NCBI RefSeq assembly: GCF_000222605.1
Contig: NZ_AFWF01000092.1
Coordinates: 38,379-102,378, forward strand
Direction: 5' to 3'
DNA from: Vibrio ichthyoenteri ATCC 700023
GTDB taxonomy: Bacteria > Pseudomonadota > Gammaproteobacteria > Enterobacterales > Vibrionaceae
DNA: 64,000 nucleotides
Each line of letters opens with the position of its first letter. The stretch's first letter is position 1. Below are positions 10,462-19,821 of the stretch, one piece after another. The translations under genes and the position numbers were made by a program. The notes below the pieces were generated by a model. The model searched no databases, was not told the origin of the DNA, and saw only the letters and a program-made list of their open reading frames with translations.

Positions 10462-10621
10462 TGTAATAACCTAATAATTTTAAAGTTTGCATCCCCGTAT
10501 TAGGCAAAATAAAACCAAAAATGGCTTACCGTGCGAGTAACAACTGGCAAATAGGGGAAAAGCGACGCAAACGATTATTCTACCGAAAGCGTCGAGCAAT
10601 ACCAATGGAGAATTCGTCATT

Positions 10622-10661
10622 TCAAAAAAATAAAAGCCATAGTAGCGTAAACCACTATGGC
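10622..10661 (-). terminator. Terminator after the purine permease
   Basis: Perfect 8-bp stem GCCATAGT/ACTATGGC followed on the minus strand by TTTTATTTTTTT; about 90 bases past the permease stop and before gpt. Confidence 0.8.
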
Positions 10662-10752
10662 GATGTGAAACTCGTCACTTTAAAGCAGTGAACCGTTTAC
10701 CTAGCCGATAAAACGTCACGAAATAAAGTCTTTGCCCGCTCAGGGCGTAGCA

Positions 10753-12042
10753 TTAAGCAACCAGATATTTAATCGCGAACAACGCCGCCAATGCCCATAC
10801 GCTCACTGAAACTTCACGGCCTTTGCCGCTAAGAAGTTTAATCGCGGCATAGGAGATAAAGCCAAGAGCAATACCTTCAGCAATAGAATAGGTCAAAGGC
10901 ATCAATAAACAGGTAACAACGACAGGTGCTGCTTCCGTTAGATCACGCCAATCAACACTGACTAGACCCGACATCATCAAAATAGCCACGTAGAATAACG
11001 CGCCTGTTGTTGCGTAAGCTGGGATCATACCCGCCAACGGTGAGAAGAAGATTGCTAACAAGAACAGCACGCCAACTACTACCGCTGTCAAACCAGTACG
11101 TCCACCAGCTGCAACACCGGCAGTTGATTCAACAAATGATGTCGTGCTTGAAGTACCTAATACCGCACCAACAGAGGTCGCAGTAGAGTCAGCTAGCAAG
11201 GCTTTATCTAGACGAGGTAGCTTGCCATCTTCTTTAATCAGATTCGCTTTTGTTGCCACGCCGACTAAGGTGCCAGCGGTGTCAAACAAATCAACAAAGA
11301 GGAAAGCGAACACAACCGAAATCATGCCAACTTCAAACACGCCAGCGATATCCATTTGCATAAATGTTGGAGCAATACTTGGAGGTGTTGACATCACACC
11401 GCCCCATTGCACGTCACCAAGCACAATACCGATTGCAGTGGTAATTAGAATCGCGATCATTACGCCACCACGAACACCGCGATAAACCAAGCCAATCGTG
11501 AGGAAGAAACCTAACGCCGCTAAAGCTGGTTTCAAGCTTGCTAGGTTGCCGCCACTCACCAATGTTGCTGGGTTGTCGACTACAATACCGGCATTTTGCA
11601 GACCAATGAAAGCCAGGAAAAGACCGATACCGGCTGAAATACCAGTACGCAAAGAAAGTGGAATCGAGTTAATGATCCATTCACGGACTTTGAAGATACT
11701 CAAAGCCATAAATAGAATACCAGAGACAAACACAGCGCCAAGTGCGACTTGCCATGTGTGGCCCATACCCAGCACAACACCATAAGTGAAGAAGGCGTTT
11801 AGGCCCATGCCTGGAGCAAGCGCAATTGGGTAGTTAGCGACAAAGCCCATAATAAAACAGCCAATCGCCGCAGCCAGACAGGTCGCGACAAAAACCGCGC
11901 CTTTATCCATACCAGCATCAGCTAGCATCGCAGGGTTTACAAAAATGATGTAAGCCATCGTTAAAAAGGTAGTGATACCTGCGATGATTTCAGTTTTGAC
12001 ACTCGTGTTATTTTCACTGAGCTTAAAAAGTTTCTCGAACAT
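10753..12042 (-). CDS. NCS2/AzgA-type adenine, guanine or hypoxanthine permease
   Basis: 429-residue inner-membrane protein with about 12-14 hydrophobic segments. N-terminus MFEKLFKLSENNTSVKTEIIAGITTFLTMAYIIF is the signature of the AzgA-like branch of nucleobase/cation symporters, as are LFDTAGTLVGVA and GTSSTTSFVESTAGVAAGGRTGL in the substrate site region. Substrate is probably hypoxanthine, guanine or adenine; which one cannot be told from sequence. A PurR-type operator lies just upstream of its start, so purine-repressed expression is likely. Confidence 0.9.
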   Translation of the reverse strand: MFEKLFKLSENNTSVKTEIIAGITTFLTMAYIIFVNPAMLADAGMDKGAVFVATCLAAAIGCFIMGFVANYPIALAPGMGLNAFFTYGVVLGMGHTWQVALGAVFVSGILFMALSIFKVREWIINSIPLSLRTGISAGIGLFLAFIGLQNAGIVVDNPATLVSGGNLASLKPALAALGFFLTIGLVYRGVRGGVMIAILITTAIGIVLGDVQWGGVMSTPPSIAPTFMQMDIAGVFEVGMISVVFAFLFVDLFDTAGTLVGVATKANLIKEDGKLPRLDKALLADSTATSVGAVLGTSSTTSFVESTAGVAAGGRTGLTAVVVGVLFLLAIFFSPLAGMIPAYATTGALFYVAILMMSGLVSVDWRDLTEAAPVVVTCLLMPLTYSIAEGIALGFISYAAIKLLSGKGREVSVSVWALAALFAIKYLVA

Positions 12043-12065
12043 GGTTAAATCCCATCAAGATAAAA

Positions 12066-12081
12066 AGTAAACGTTTGCGTA
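12066..12081 (-). promoter_or_regulatory. PurR-type operator before the purine permease
   Basis: Minus-strand sequence TACGCAAACGTTTACT closely matches the PurR consensus ACGCAAACGTTTNCNT. It is 24 bases upstream of the permease ATG, where PurR would block transcription when purines are plentiful. Confidence 0.75.
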
Positions 12082-12404
12082 ATCGATTGGCTGCAATTAT
12101 AAAGTTATCAAATAGCAAATTCCAGATAGATTTAATGCTCTAATCAATTTTTTTACTCTAGAAAAAGAGCAACCAATGGTTAATTCAACCATTATAACAG
12201 CCAAATCCCTTTATATTCATAGGTTAAAAGATATTTTAAACCCATGAACCAATCGACCAAAATTCGAGCCATGTTGTAAACTTTCACTCAGTTTTTGGCC
12301 AAGGAAGAGCTTATTAAGCCTCTTTTATATGCCTATTATTGCGCTTTAAATGATCACTTTAAGAAAAGATACAGATGGTGTTTAAGAAATGTACATATTG
12401 CAGA
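12082..12404. other. Non-coding stretch, nothing recognised
   Basis: AT-rich sequence between the PurR site and the terminator of the small RNA unit. It probably holds the permease promoter at its left end. No ORF with a ribosome site, no strong hairpin and no repeat was found. Confidence 0.5.
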
Positions 12405-12435
12405 TAAAAAAACGCCACTCAAATTGAGTGGCGGT
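12405..12435 (-). terminator. Terminator of the small CRP-linked transcript
   Basis: Perfect stem CGCCACTCAA/TTGAGTGGCG followed on the minus strand by TTTTTT. It ends transcription coming from the promoter near 12725. Confidence 0.85.
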
Positions 12436-12518
12436 TGAATCATGTCAGCTAAAAAAGAAAGCTGTAAATAAATTCCAATAATAGGGGTGAACAAAACTGT
12501 TCGGTAACAAGCTAAAAA

Positions 12519-12605
12519 CTAATAGCCAAAACTTGTTGGGTATACAAAGTTACTCGTATAAACAGAGCTGTTTATCCAGAACATTGCACTTGGTAAACCT
12601 TTCAT
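12519..12605 (-). CDS. 28-residue small protein, VcdP-like candidate
   Basis: Reads MKGLPSAMFWINSSVY then TSNFVYPTSFGY and stops with TAG. ATG at 12605 is preceded by AAAGGTGATAGT, a clear ribosome site. Rich in aromatic residues, with no signal peptide or obvious membrane helix. It lies inside the short CRP-linked transcript. If the locus is VcdRP, this would be the protein that binds citrate synthase; that is inference. Too short to score by composition alone. Confidence 0.6.
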   Translation of the reverse strand: MKGLPSAMFWINSSVYTSNFVYPTSFGY

Positions 12606-12722
12606 ACTATCACCTTTTAAATCAATTAATTAAATAACAAACATTGATTTCTCGGTTCCTTGGAGGCGATAAATCGGACTCATCCTTTGAGCATTTTTTC
12701 TTCGCTTTAGAAGTTGGTTATA

Positions 12723-12750
12723 AATATACCCCAAAGAAAATAAATTACAA
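12723..12750 (-). promoter_or_regulatory. Promoter of the small transcript
   Basis: Minus strand TTGTAA (12750-12745), 16-base spacer, TATATT (12728-12723). Start of transcription would be near 12716. Confidence 0.6.
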
Positions 12751-12757
12751 GCAAATT

Positions 12758-12773
12758 GGTGATAAAAGTCACA
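12758..12773 (-). promoter_or_regulatory. CRP-like site upstream of the small transcript
   Basis: Minus strand TGTGACTTTTATCACC matches the CRP consensus TGTGA-N6-TCACA at 9 of 10 key positions. Its centre is about 49-50 bases upstream of the predicted start, just upstream of the -35 box, not at a standard activating position (-41.5 or -61.5). Confidence 0.7.
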
Positions 12774-13064
12774 AAAACTTCAATAATTGATCTGCATCAC
12801 GAGAATTCTGTAAGTTAATTACAGAATTAGCAATGAGAGTTGCTGAAATATCACACAAGAATGAAAACGATTGCTTATCTAAAAATCCCACTATTTGCAG
12901 CGATCTTGTACAACAAGAAAATCGCTTTTTTACCTCTACTCTCTACTTCAGTACAGTGATATGCTAGCTCGCACTAGTTAATGGGCAATTTATAGTTTTT
13001 CATCCTATGTTGGATAACTTGTTAACCAATATGATATCGCCCAGTACCAAATAAGGAGTCATCC

Positions 13065-14537
13065 GTGTCTGAATTCCATTCTGAGATTAGTCACTTATCC
13101 CCTGCACCACTGTGGCAGTTCTTTGATAAGATCTGTTCTATTGCGCATCCATCAAAACATGAAGAAGCTCTCGCTCAGTACATTGTAACTTGGGCACAAG
13201 AACAAGGCTTCGATGTTCGCCGAGATCCTACCGGTAACGTTTTTATTAAAAAACCAGCCACTCCGGGAATGGAAAATAAAAAAGGCGTCGTTCTTCAAGC
13301 TCATATTGATATGGTTCCGCAGAAGAATGAAGATACTCAGCATGACTTCACTACTGATGCAATCCAACCATACATTGATGGCGAGTGGGTAACTGCAAAA
13401 GGCACAACGCTAGGCGCAGACAACGGTATTGGTATGGCTTCTTGCCTAGCTGTACTGGCATCAACAGATATCAAACACGGCCCAATCGAAGTTTTACTTA
13501 CGATTGATGAAGAAGCGGGCATGACGGGCGCGTTTGGCTTGGAAGCGGGTTGGTTAGAAGGCGATATTCTACTTAACACGGATTCAGAGCAAGAAGGCGA
13601 AGTTTACATGGGTTGCGCTGGTGGTATTGACGGCGAAGTCACTCTGCCTCTATCTCGTGAAGCGATTCCTGCTGGTTACGTTACGCGCCAATTAGTGCTT
13701 AAAGGCCTTAAAGGCGGTCACTCAGGCTGTGACATTCATACCGGCCGTGGTAACGCAAACAAATTATTGGGTCGCTTCCTTGCTGGCCACGCTCAAGAGC
13801 TTGAACTCCGCCTGATCGAATTCCGCGGTGGTAGCCTACGTAATGCGATCCCACGCGAAGCATTTGTAACGATTGCTCTACCTGCTGAAAACGAAACAAA
13901 ACTGGCTGAACTTTTTGATTTCTACACTGAGTTACTGCGCACAGAACTCGGCCGCGTAGAAACCGATATTGCAAGCTTTAACCAAGCAATGGAAGTTGAA
14001 GCTCAAGTCTTTACTATTGCAAGCCAACAACGTTTCATTGCCACTCTTAACGCTCTTCCAAATGGCGTTATTCGCATGAGTGATGATATTGCTGGTGTAG
14101 TTGAAACTTCACTAAACGTAGGTGTTATTGTCACTGAAGAAGACAAAATCACCGTACTTTGTCTTATCCGTTCTTTAATTGACTCGGGTCGTCAGCAAGT
14201 GGAAAGCACACTCAAATCAGTGGCTGAACTTGCTGGAGCGAATGTGGCATTCAGTGGCGCATACCCAGGCTGGAAACCAGATGCGGATTCAGAAATCATG
14301 GCGGTCTTCCGTGATCTTTATGAGAGCATCTATGGCCACAAGCCAAATATCATGGTGATCCATGCGGGGCTTGAATGTGGTCTATTTAAAGAACCATACC
14401 CAGAAATGGATATGCTTTCTTTCGGCCCAACCATCAAATTCCCACACTCACCAGATGAAAAAGTTGAGATCAGCACGGTTGCGCTGTTCTGGGAACAAAT
14501 GGTGGCGCTACTAGAAAATATCCCTGAGAAAGCATAA
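13065..14537 (+). CDS. pepD: Aminoacyl-histidine dipeptidase (peptidase D)
   Basis: Cytosolic di-zinc peptidase of the M20 family that cleaves Xaa-His and other dipeptides. 490 residues, normal length. GTG start at 13065, seven bases after AAGGAG. Zinc-site motifs: VLQAHIDMV (near residue 78), GADNGIGMA, TIDEEAGMTGA and NTDSEQEG; the lid domain contains GGHSGCDIHTGRGNANKLL. Single-gene unit ended by a hairpin terminator. Confidence 0.96.
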   Translation: MSEFHSEISHLSPAPLWQFFDKICSIAHPSKHEEALAQYIVTWAQEQGFDVRRDPTGNVFIKKPATPGMENKKGVVLQAHIDMVPQKNEDTQHDFTTDAIQPYIDGEWVTAKGTTLGADNGIGMASCLAVLASTDIKHGPIEVLLTIDEEAGMTGAFGLEAGWLEGDILLNTDSEQEGEVYMGCAGGIDGEVTLPLSREAIPAGYVTRQLVLKGLKGGHSGCDIHTGRGNANKLLGRFLAGHAQELELRLIEFRGGSLRNAIPREAFVTIALPAENETKLAELFDFYTELLRTELGRVETDIASFNQAMEVEAQVFTIASQQRFIATLNALPNGVIRMSDDIAGVVETSLNVGVIVTEEDKITVLCLIRSLIDSGRQQVESTLKSVAELAGANVAFSGAYPGWKPDADSEIMAVFRDLYESIYGHKPNIMVIHAGLECGLFKEPYPEMDMLSFGPTIKFPHSPDEKVEISTVALFWEQMVALLENIPEKA

Positions 14538-14570
14538 GCAACTCAGTGAATCATTAGTAGAAGTTATCCG

Positions 14571-14600
14571 AAAAGCCAGCTTGGATTAGCTGGCTTTTTT
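14571..14600 (+). terminator. Terminator after pepD
   Basis: Stem AGCCAGC/GCTGGCT with an 8-base loop followed by TTTTTT. Confidence 0.85.
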
Positions 14601-14602
14601 AC

Positions 14603-14953
14603 TGACCACGATAAAAATATTTTGTCGTCATTACTAATTATTTTCGTTAGTCACGGATATATCAGGTTGTTACAGTCCCCGTCCTTGAAGCGTCTTTGGC
14701 AAACCATCTTGCCTTCTTCAAGCACCATAACACCGTGTTGTTATGTTGGGAGCGCTCCTTCCTGGGGTGTCTTATTTCTCTCATATACTAATCTGTATTA
14801 GGTAATCGTGTATTTCGTTGTGCACTGAAATATTCATTTGCAGGCATAACCCTTTACTAGCCTATTTCTATTGGCTATTGCTGAAGAGATTTTAGTTCTC
14901 GTCGGCAGACGATGAAACCAACACATTTTTGTATATCAACGAACTGAATAATT
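14603..14953. other. Non-coding stretch before rimB
   Basis: About 350 bases without a credible ORF. It holds a small inverted repeat, CATAAC/GTTATG at about 14726-14745, followed by the palindrome GGAGCGCTCC near 14750. These may be 5' leader structure of the rimB-rimK operon. No terminator or operator recognised. Confidence 0.4.
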
Positions 14954-14956
14954 GTG

Positions 14957-15400
14957 ATGAAGAAAGAAAAACTGCTCGTAGGCTGGTGTGAAACACTGTC
15001 CCTACCATGTCTTGGTATTGATAAAATTAACGCTAAAATTGATACCGGCGCCAGAACCTCTTGCTTACACGCGTTCAAAGTAGAGAGCTTTTACAAGGAA
15101 GAGACACAATGGGTACGCTTTTGGCTGCACCCTATTCAACACAACACGGAAGTAGAAGTCGTTTGCGAAGCTAAAGTTATCGATGAACGCGTTGTTCGTG
15201 ACTCTGGTGGTCATGAAGAAAAACGCTATGTGATTCAAGTCGAGATGAGCCTCGGCGGTCAAACTTGGCCAATTGAAATCACATTAAACAACCGCGAGAA
15301 CATGGCTTTTCGTATGTTATTAGGTCGCACTGCAATGCATCACCGCATCCAAGTCGATCCTGTAGAATCATTTTTAATCCCGTTTGAGGAAAACAAATAA
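14957..15400 (+). CDS. Retropepsin-like protease of the RimB/RloJ type
   Basis: 147 residues from ATG 14957 (a GTG three bases earlier is also possible). The fold is that of ATP-dependent zinc protease / aspartic protease family DUF785, with the catalytic-type motif IDTGARTS near residue 29 and [10 protein letters not shown] in the C-terminal part. In pseudomonads the equivalent gene (rimB) stands beside rimK and modulates glutamylation of ribosomal protein S6. Its stop overlaps the rimK start (TAATG), so the two are coupled. Confidence 0.85.
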   Translation: MKKEKLLVGWCETLSLPCLGIDKINAKIDTGARTSCLHAFKVESFYKEETQWVRFWLHPIQHNTEVEVVCEAKVIDERVVRDSGGHEEKRYVIQVEMSLGGQTWPIEITLNNRENMAFRMLLGRTAMHHRIQVDPVESFLIPFEENK

Positions 15401-16305
15401 TGAAAATTGGTATTCTGTCACGCAACGCGAATCTTTACTCGACTCGTCGCCTAATCGAAGCGTGTGAAGTTCGAGGCCATGAAGTTAAAGTAGTTGATGC
15501 TCTTCGCTGTTACATGAATATCAATTCAGATAAACCAGAAATTCACTTTAAAGGTGAAGATCTTTCTGGTGTCGATGCTATTATTCCTCGCATCGGTGCA
15601 TCTGTGACTTTTTACGGTACTGCAGTGCTACGCCAATTTGAAATGATGGGTGTCTACCCAATCAACGAATCGGTAGCGATTACACGTTCTCGTGACAAAT
15701 TGCGTTCAATGCAACTGCTATCGCGTAAAGGCATTGGTATGCCTATCACTGGCTTTGCAAGCAAACCAGATGATGTTAAAGATTTGCTGGAAATGGTTGG
15801 CGGTGCGCCAGTTGTTATCAAGCTACTTGAAGGTACTCAAGGTATTGGTGTTGTGCTAGCGGAAACTCGCAAAGCGGCAGAAAGCGTTGTTGAAGCTTTC
15901 ATGGGCCTAAAAGCCAATATCATGGTACAAGAATTCATTAAAGAAGCTGGCGGTGCCGATATTCGCTGTTTCGTTCTGGGTGACAAAGTGATTGCCGCGA
16001 TGAAGCGCCAAGGTGCTGAAGGTGAGTTCCGCTCTAACCTGCACCGTGGTGGCAGCGCGTCACTGATCAAAATCACGCCAGAAGAACGTCGCACTGCGGT
16101 TTCTGCTGCGAAAATAATGGGTCTAAATGTGGCTGGGGTCGATCTACTTCGTTCTGACCGTGGTCCATTAGTCATGGAAGTAAACTCATCTCCAGGTCTT
16201 GAGGGTATTGAGGCCGCTACCGGTAAGGACATCGCTGGAATGATTGTCGAATTTATTGAGAAAAACGCGGCAAGCAAAAGGACTAAAACTCGTGGCAAAG
16301 GCTAA
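15400..16305 (+). CDS. rimK: Ribosomal protein S6-L-glutamate ligase
   Basis: 301-residue ATP-grasp ligase that adds glutamates to the C-terminus of ribosomal protein S6. Begins [18 protein letters not shown], as RimK does; ATP-grasp features include [17 protein letters not shown], the acidic metal site near the C-terminus ([13 protein letters not shown]) and [19 protein letters not shown]. Middle gene of a three-gene operon with RimB-like and deacylase genes. Confidence 0.95.
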   Translation: MKIGILSRNANLYSTRRLIEACEVRGHEVKVVDALRCYMNINSDKPEIHFKGEDLSGVDAIIPRIGASVTFYGTAVLRQFEMMGVYPINESVAITRSRDKLRSMQLLSRKGIGMPITGFASKPDDVKDLLEMVGGAPVVIKLLEGTQGIGVVLAETRKAAESVVEAFMGLKANIMVQEFIKEAGGADIRCFVLGDKVIAAMKRQGAEGEFRSNLHRGGSASLIKITPEERRTAVSAAKIMGLNVAGVDLLRSDRGPLVMEVNSSPGLEGIEAATGKDIAGMIVEFIEKNAASKRTKTRGKG

Positions 16306-17356
16306 AAAGAATCGTGCTTTTGAATTTCTCGGTGAAACAGTTGCACCGGGAGAACGTAAGGTAATCGAGTTAGAAGCTGCCAAGCTTTACACTCACTCTC
16401 CTTTATCGATTCCAGTCGAAATCATCAATGGTCATTTGGCTGGTCCAACATTGATGGTTAACGCTGCTATCCATGGCGATGAACTAAATGGCGTAGAAAT
16501 CGTTCGTCAGTTAATCAACACCATTGATGTGAACAAACTGAAAGGCACCCTAATTGCGGTGCCGATCGTGAACGTATTTGGTTTTATTCATAAGTCTCGC
16601 TACTTGCCTGACCGCCGTGATTTAAATCGATGCTTCCCGGGTAGTGAAAAAGGCTCGCTAGCTTCACGCATGGCGCACACCTTTTTCTCTCAAGTAGCAA
16701 AACGCTGTGACTACATCTTAGATTTGCATACTGGTGCGATTCATCGTACCAACTTGCCTCAAATCCGTGCGGATCTGAGCAACCCTGAAACGCTAAGAAT
16801 TGCCCAAGCGTTTGCAACACCTGTAACAGTGGATGCTCCCCTGCGTGATGGTTCGCTGCGTAGTGAAGCTGAACGTTTAGGTATCCCTGTGCTGACTTAC
16901 GAAGCGGGCGAGGCTCTGCGCTTTGAGCCGATTTGTATCAGTGCCGGCTATATTGGCGTACAGCGTGTAATACAAGCTATTGGGATGTTACGTGCGAGCC
17001 GTAAAAAGCTACCAAATACCGTGATTGCAAAATCAACCAGTTGGTTACGTGCAGAGAGCGATGGCATTCTACGAACCTTAGTGACACTAGGGGAAAAAGT
17101 AGATAAAGGCCAGGTATTGGCGTACATCAGTGCACCATTGGGTCACAGTGAAATTGAGCTAACGGCACGCAAAGGCGGTATCGTTATTGGCCAACAAACA
17201 CTGCCTTTGGTCAATGAAGGTGACGCTATTTTCCACCTTGCTTACTTCGAAGAAGATGATGACGAAGTAGAACAAGTGGTTGAAGACTTTATTGAAGAGA
17301 TCATCGATGCGGATTTAGAGCCGCTAACGACCGGTCAAATCAATACGCACTCTTAA
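16292..17356 (+). CDS. Succinylglutamate desuccinylase/aspartoacylase-family protein in the rimK operon
   Basis: 354 residues from GTG 16292, which has an AAAGGA site 10 bases upstream and overlaps rimK by 14 bases. Zinc ligands of the M14-like deacylase family are visible: HGDELNG near residue 68 and DLHTG near residue 147; [14 protein letters not shown] is the conserved substrate-binding loop. From about residue 250 a small biotinyl/lipoyl-like barrel follows ([20 protein letters not shown]) and the C-terminus is acidic. Coupling to rimK suggests a role in processing glutamate tails or another acylated amino acid; the substrate is unknown. Confidence 0.88.
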   Translation: MAKAKKNRAFEFLGETVAPGERKVIELEAAKLYTHSPLSIPVEIINGHLAGPTLMVNAAIHGDELNGVEIVRQLINTIDVNKLKGTLIAVPIVNVFGFIHKSRYLPDRRDLNRCFPGSEKGSLASRMAHTFFSQVAKRCDYILDLHTGAIHRTNLPQIRADLSNPETLRIAQAFATPVTVDAPLRDGSLRSEAERLGIPVLTYEAGEALRFEPICISAGYIGVQRVIQAIGMLRASRKKLPNTVIAKSTSWLRAESDGILRTLVTLGEKVDKGQVLAYISAPLGHSEIELTARKGGIVIGQQTLPLVNEGDAIFHLAYFEEDDDEVEQVVEDFIEEIIDADLEPLTTGQINTHS

Positions 17357-17385
17357 GCTCATACATACCGAGCTTTGCATGCTAA

Positions 17386-17419
17386 TAAAAAAGCCCGCGA
17401 ATCACGCGGGCTTTTTTTG
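17386..17419 (+). terminator. Terminator after the rimK operon
   Basis: Stem AGCCCGCG/CGCGGGCT with loop AATCA, A run before and seven T after. Also serves the minus-strand transporter gene that converges on it. Confidence 0.9.
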
Positions 17420-17449
17420 TATGCTGAATTTATCGCTCATTCATTGCAA

Positions 17450-18811
17450 TTAACCGAATGAAGCCCAAATCACGGTTGCAACCAAAAGTGGGCAAACAAA
17501 CTTTACATACGCCGGCCATAATTTACCAAATAGGCCTTGGCTAAATTCAGGGCATCCCTGCTCAAGCTCTTTAATCTTGGCATTTCGGCTCCATACCCAA
17601 CCACCAAACAAACAGAACAACAGTGCTGCCATTGGCTGTAAATATTGGGTCGCAACGGTCGCAACTAAACCAAACATCGCACCGAAGTTATAAACAATCA
17701 CTACGCTGAACAGAGCAATAATGCCACCAAGCACCCAACTGGTCGGCCCACGTTTGGTATTAAAACGTTCCCCTACAAGAGATACCGGACACTCCAGCAT
17801 AGAAATTGAAGACGTTAACGCGGCAATTGTTAATAGTAAAAAGAAAGCGATTGAGAAAATTTGGCCAAGCAAGCCTAAGCTATCAAACATTAAAGGCAAT
17901 ACAGTGAAGACCAATGTGTCTGAGCTCAGTAGTGAGCCATCTTCAGCATAGATTTGTACGCCTTTTTGCATCGCCACGAACATCGCAGGCATCACCACAA
18001 GGCCAGCAATAAAGGCAACAGCGGTATCAACCAGCGTTACGTTCATCGCCATCTTTGGCAAATTCTCTTTTTTACTAAGGTAAGAGCCATAGATCAGCAT
18101 TGAACAACCGCCAATGGTCAAAGAGAAAAAGCCTTGCCCCATTGCAGCTAAAATCAGTTTGCGATCAAAGACTTTTTCGAAGTCTGGCACTAAATAGTGT
18201 TTCAAACCTTCCATCGCACCATTTTGCGTCATGATGTAAACGAACAGCAAACCAAACAAAACAAACAAAGCTGGCATCAAGCGTGTTGACCATTTCTCGA
18301 TACCTTGTTTTACCCCACCTTGTACAATCAAAATGGTGAGAACATAGAAAACGAGAGTACCAAACAGGTTACGTTCTACACTAAATCCTTTAAACCACTC
18401 CGTCGCCGCTTGCAGACCAAAAATATCAGTAATCGCGCCCAGCATGAAACAAATCAACCAGCCACCAACAATACTGTAAAAAGCCAATACCGCACACGGG
18501 ACACTTAGACCTACCCACCCGACAAAACCACCAACGGTTTTGCCCAACGGATTGTGAGTCAATGACCGCATGCTATCAACAGGGTTCGCTTGACCATAGC
18601 GGCCGATCGCCATTTCAACCACCAGCATAGGGAACGCGACCACAAGGATCATCACTAGGTAAACCAGCAAAAAAGCACCGCCACCATTACTGGCGGCCTG
18701 AGTAGGAAAACCCCAAATATTACCAAGGCCAACGGCTGCGCCAGCGGCGGCAAGTACAAAGCCAAGACGAGAGCCAAAATGCTCGCGATCAGAAGAATGT
18801 TGTTGTGTCAT
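17450..18811 (-). CDS. Sodium-dependent transporter of the NSS (SNF) family
   Basis: 453-residue inner-membrane protein with about 11-12 membrane segments, from ATG 18811 (a GTG three codons upstream is less likely). The first helix has the family signature GLGNIWGFP, the sodium/substrate site, and AAGAAVGLGN before it. Members move amino acids with sodium; specificity cannot be assigned here. Monocistronic, converging on the rimK operon terminator. Confidence 0.92.
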   Translation of the reverse strand: MTQQHSSDREHFGSRLGFVLAAAGAAVGLGNIWGFPTQAASNGGGAFLLVYLVMILVVAFPMLVVEMAIGRYGQANPVDSMRSLTHNPLGKTVGGFVGWVGLSVPCAVLAFYSIVGGWLICFMLGAITDIFGLQAATEWFKGFSVERNLFGTLVFYVLTILIVQGGVKQGIEKWSTRLMPALFVLFGLLFVYIMTQNGAMEGLKHYLVPDFEKVFDRKLILAAMGQGFFSLTIGGCSMLIYGSYLSKKENLPKMAMNVTLVDTAVAFIAGLVVMPAMFVAMQKGVQIYAEDGSLLSSDTLVFTVLPLMFDSLGLLGQIFSIAFFLLLTIAALTSSISMLECPVSLVGERFNTKRGPTSWVLGGIIALFSVVIVYNFGAMFGLVATVATQYLQPMAALLFCLFGGWVWSRNAKIKELEQGCPEFSQGLFGKLWPAYVKFVCPLLVATVIWASFG

Positions 18812-18952
18812 ACCACTCACACAAATATCAATGAACTAGTAAGCTAGTACATTATAGATAAAATGAATTATTCACAAGCTGTATTAGATAATTATTTTGA
18901 TATAACGCGCAATTAGCCGAGGATCTCACTGTAGCGTTTTTATACATACAAT

Positions 18953-18979
18953 AAAAAAGAGAGCCCGAAAGGCTCCCTA
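18953..18979 (-). terminator. Terminator after the YggN-like gene
   Basis: Minus strand GGGAGCC, loop TTTC, GGGCTCTC, then TTTTTT. About 20 bases past the stop. Confidence 0.75.
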
Positions 18980-18998
18980 ATGAGATAACATTTAATCT

Positions 18999-19760
18999 TT
19001 AAATACTAAAGACTTGATAATCTTTTAGCTGTGGGATTTTTTTCAATACATCTTGTTCTTGTTCAGCCATTTGATCTAAAGACTCACAGAACTCCTGCGC
19101 TTTCTGTTGCGATTCAGCAGCATGTTCTGCCATACGCTTTTCGACTCTCTCTTTGAGTGCGTACATTCCTTCAGAGAGCTCAGTTAAATTCAGGCCGCCA
19201 TCTTGCTGCATCTTCTCTGATAACACACCCATCGCATCTGAAAGAAATTCACTGGTGAAAATCTCTTTCGCTTTTGCAAAGTCATTGGCCCAAGATTGCG
19301 TCATTTCATCAAAACTCTGAGCAGGCAAAATTAAATCACCATCTTTGTAATAACGCGCTTCTACATCAGCATAGAAATCTTTGACCGCAGTTTTTACGTC
19401 ATCAAAAGCACCTGGAGCTTCAAGGCTGGTTGCTACGTCATCAATCAGGTCATTCGCCAGCGCGACACCGTCATCAGCCAATTGTTTTGCTCTTGGCAGG
19501 TAGTCATTCATTTGCTGACGATATTGCTCAATCGCAGCTTGCTGATCCGCTGTAAGCTGAATCTTGTCACCACCAATAAACAAGTTATTGTCACCATCAA
19601 CCACCGCTGAGTCACCATCGCTATGGGTAATTTCTAGCTTCTCACCATCTAATGTCACCTGGTTTTTGATATCGATGCGACATTGCCCAGCAAGACTATT
19701 GGCACTAAAACCGGTCGCGCTCAGAAATATAAGAGAAAGGCTGATGATTTGTTTGTTCAT
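18999..19760 (-). CDS. YggN-like periplasmic protein (DUF2884)
   Basis: 253 residues from ATG 19760. N-terminal signal peptide (MNKQIISLSLIFLSATGF ... NSLAG, cleavage near residue 24), then a long helical, acidic protein with two C-terminal Cys-containing segments (QCRIDI early, EFCESL late). Similar proteins (YggN, DUF2884) are common in enterics and vibrios; function unknown. Monocistronic with its own terminator. Confidence 0.85.
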   Translation of the reverse strand: MNKQIISLSLIFLSATGFSANSLAGQCRIDIKNQVTLDGEKLEITHSDGDSAVVDGDNNLFIGGDKIQLTADQQAAIEQYRQQMNDYLPRAKQLADDGVALANDLIDDVATSLEAPGAFDDVKTAVKDFYADVEARYYKDGDLILPAQSFDEMTQSWANDFAKAKEIFTSEFLSDAMGVLSEKMQQDGGLNLTELSEGMYALKERVEKRMAEHAAESQQKAQEFCESLDQMAEQEQDVLKKIPQLKDYQVFSI

Positions 19761-19821
19761 GGTGTCACTCAATCGTTATCCGAATCTATTATTACTATAC
19801 CATCAATCAACATCAGACATG

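Larger units (their letters stand above)
12405..12716 (-). ncRNA. Candidate dual-function small RNA, VcdRP-like
   Basis: A self-contained minus-strand unit of about 310 nt: promoter, a 28-codon ORF with a good ribosome site, about 85 nt of 3' region and a strong terminator, with a CRP-like site just upstream. V. cholerae VcdRP is a CRP-repressed RNA that both base-pairs with sugar-transporter mRNAs and encodes a 29-residue protein acting on citrate synthase. Size, architecture and CRP link agree; identity is inferred from memory of that locus, not from alignment. Confidence 0.6.

Noticed and set aside
14603-14953. Possible insertion-sequence remnant between pepD and rimB
   Set aside because: No terminal inverted repeats, target duplications or transposase fragments could be found; only short dyads.
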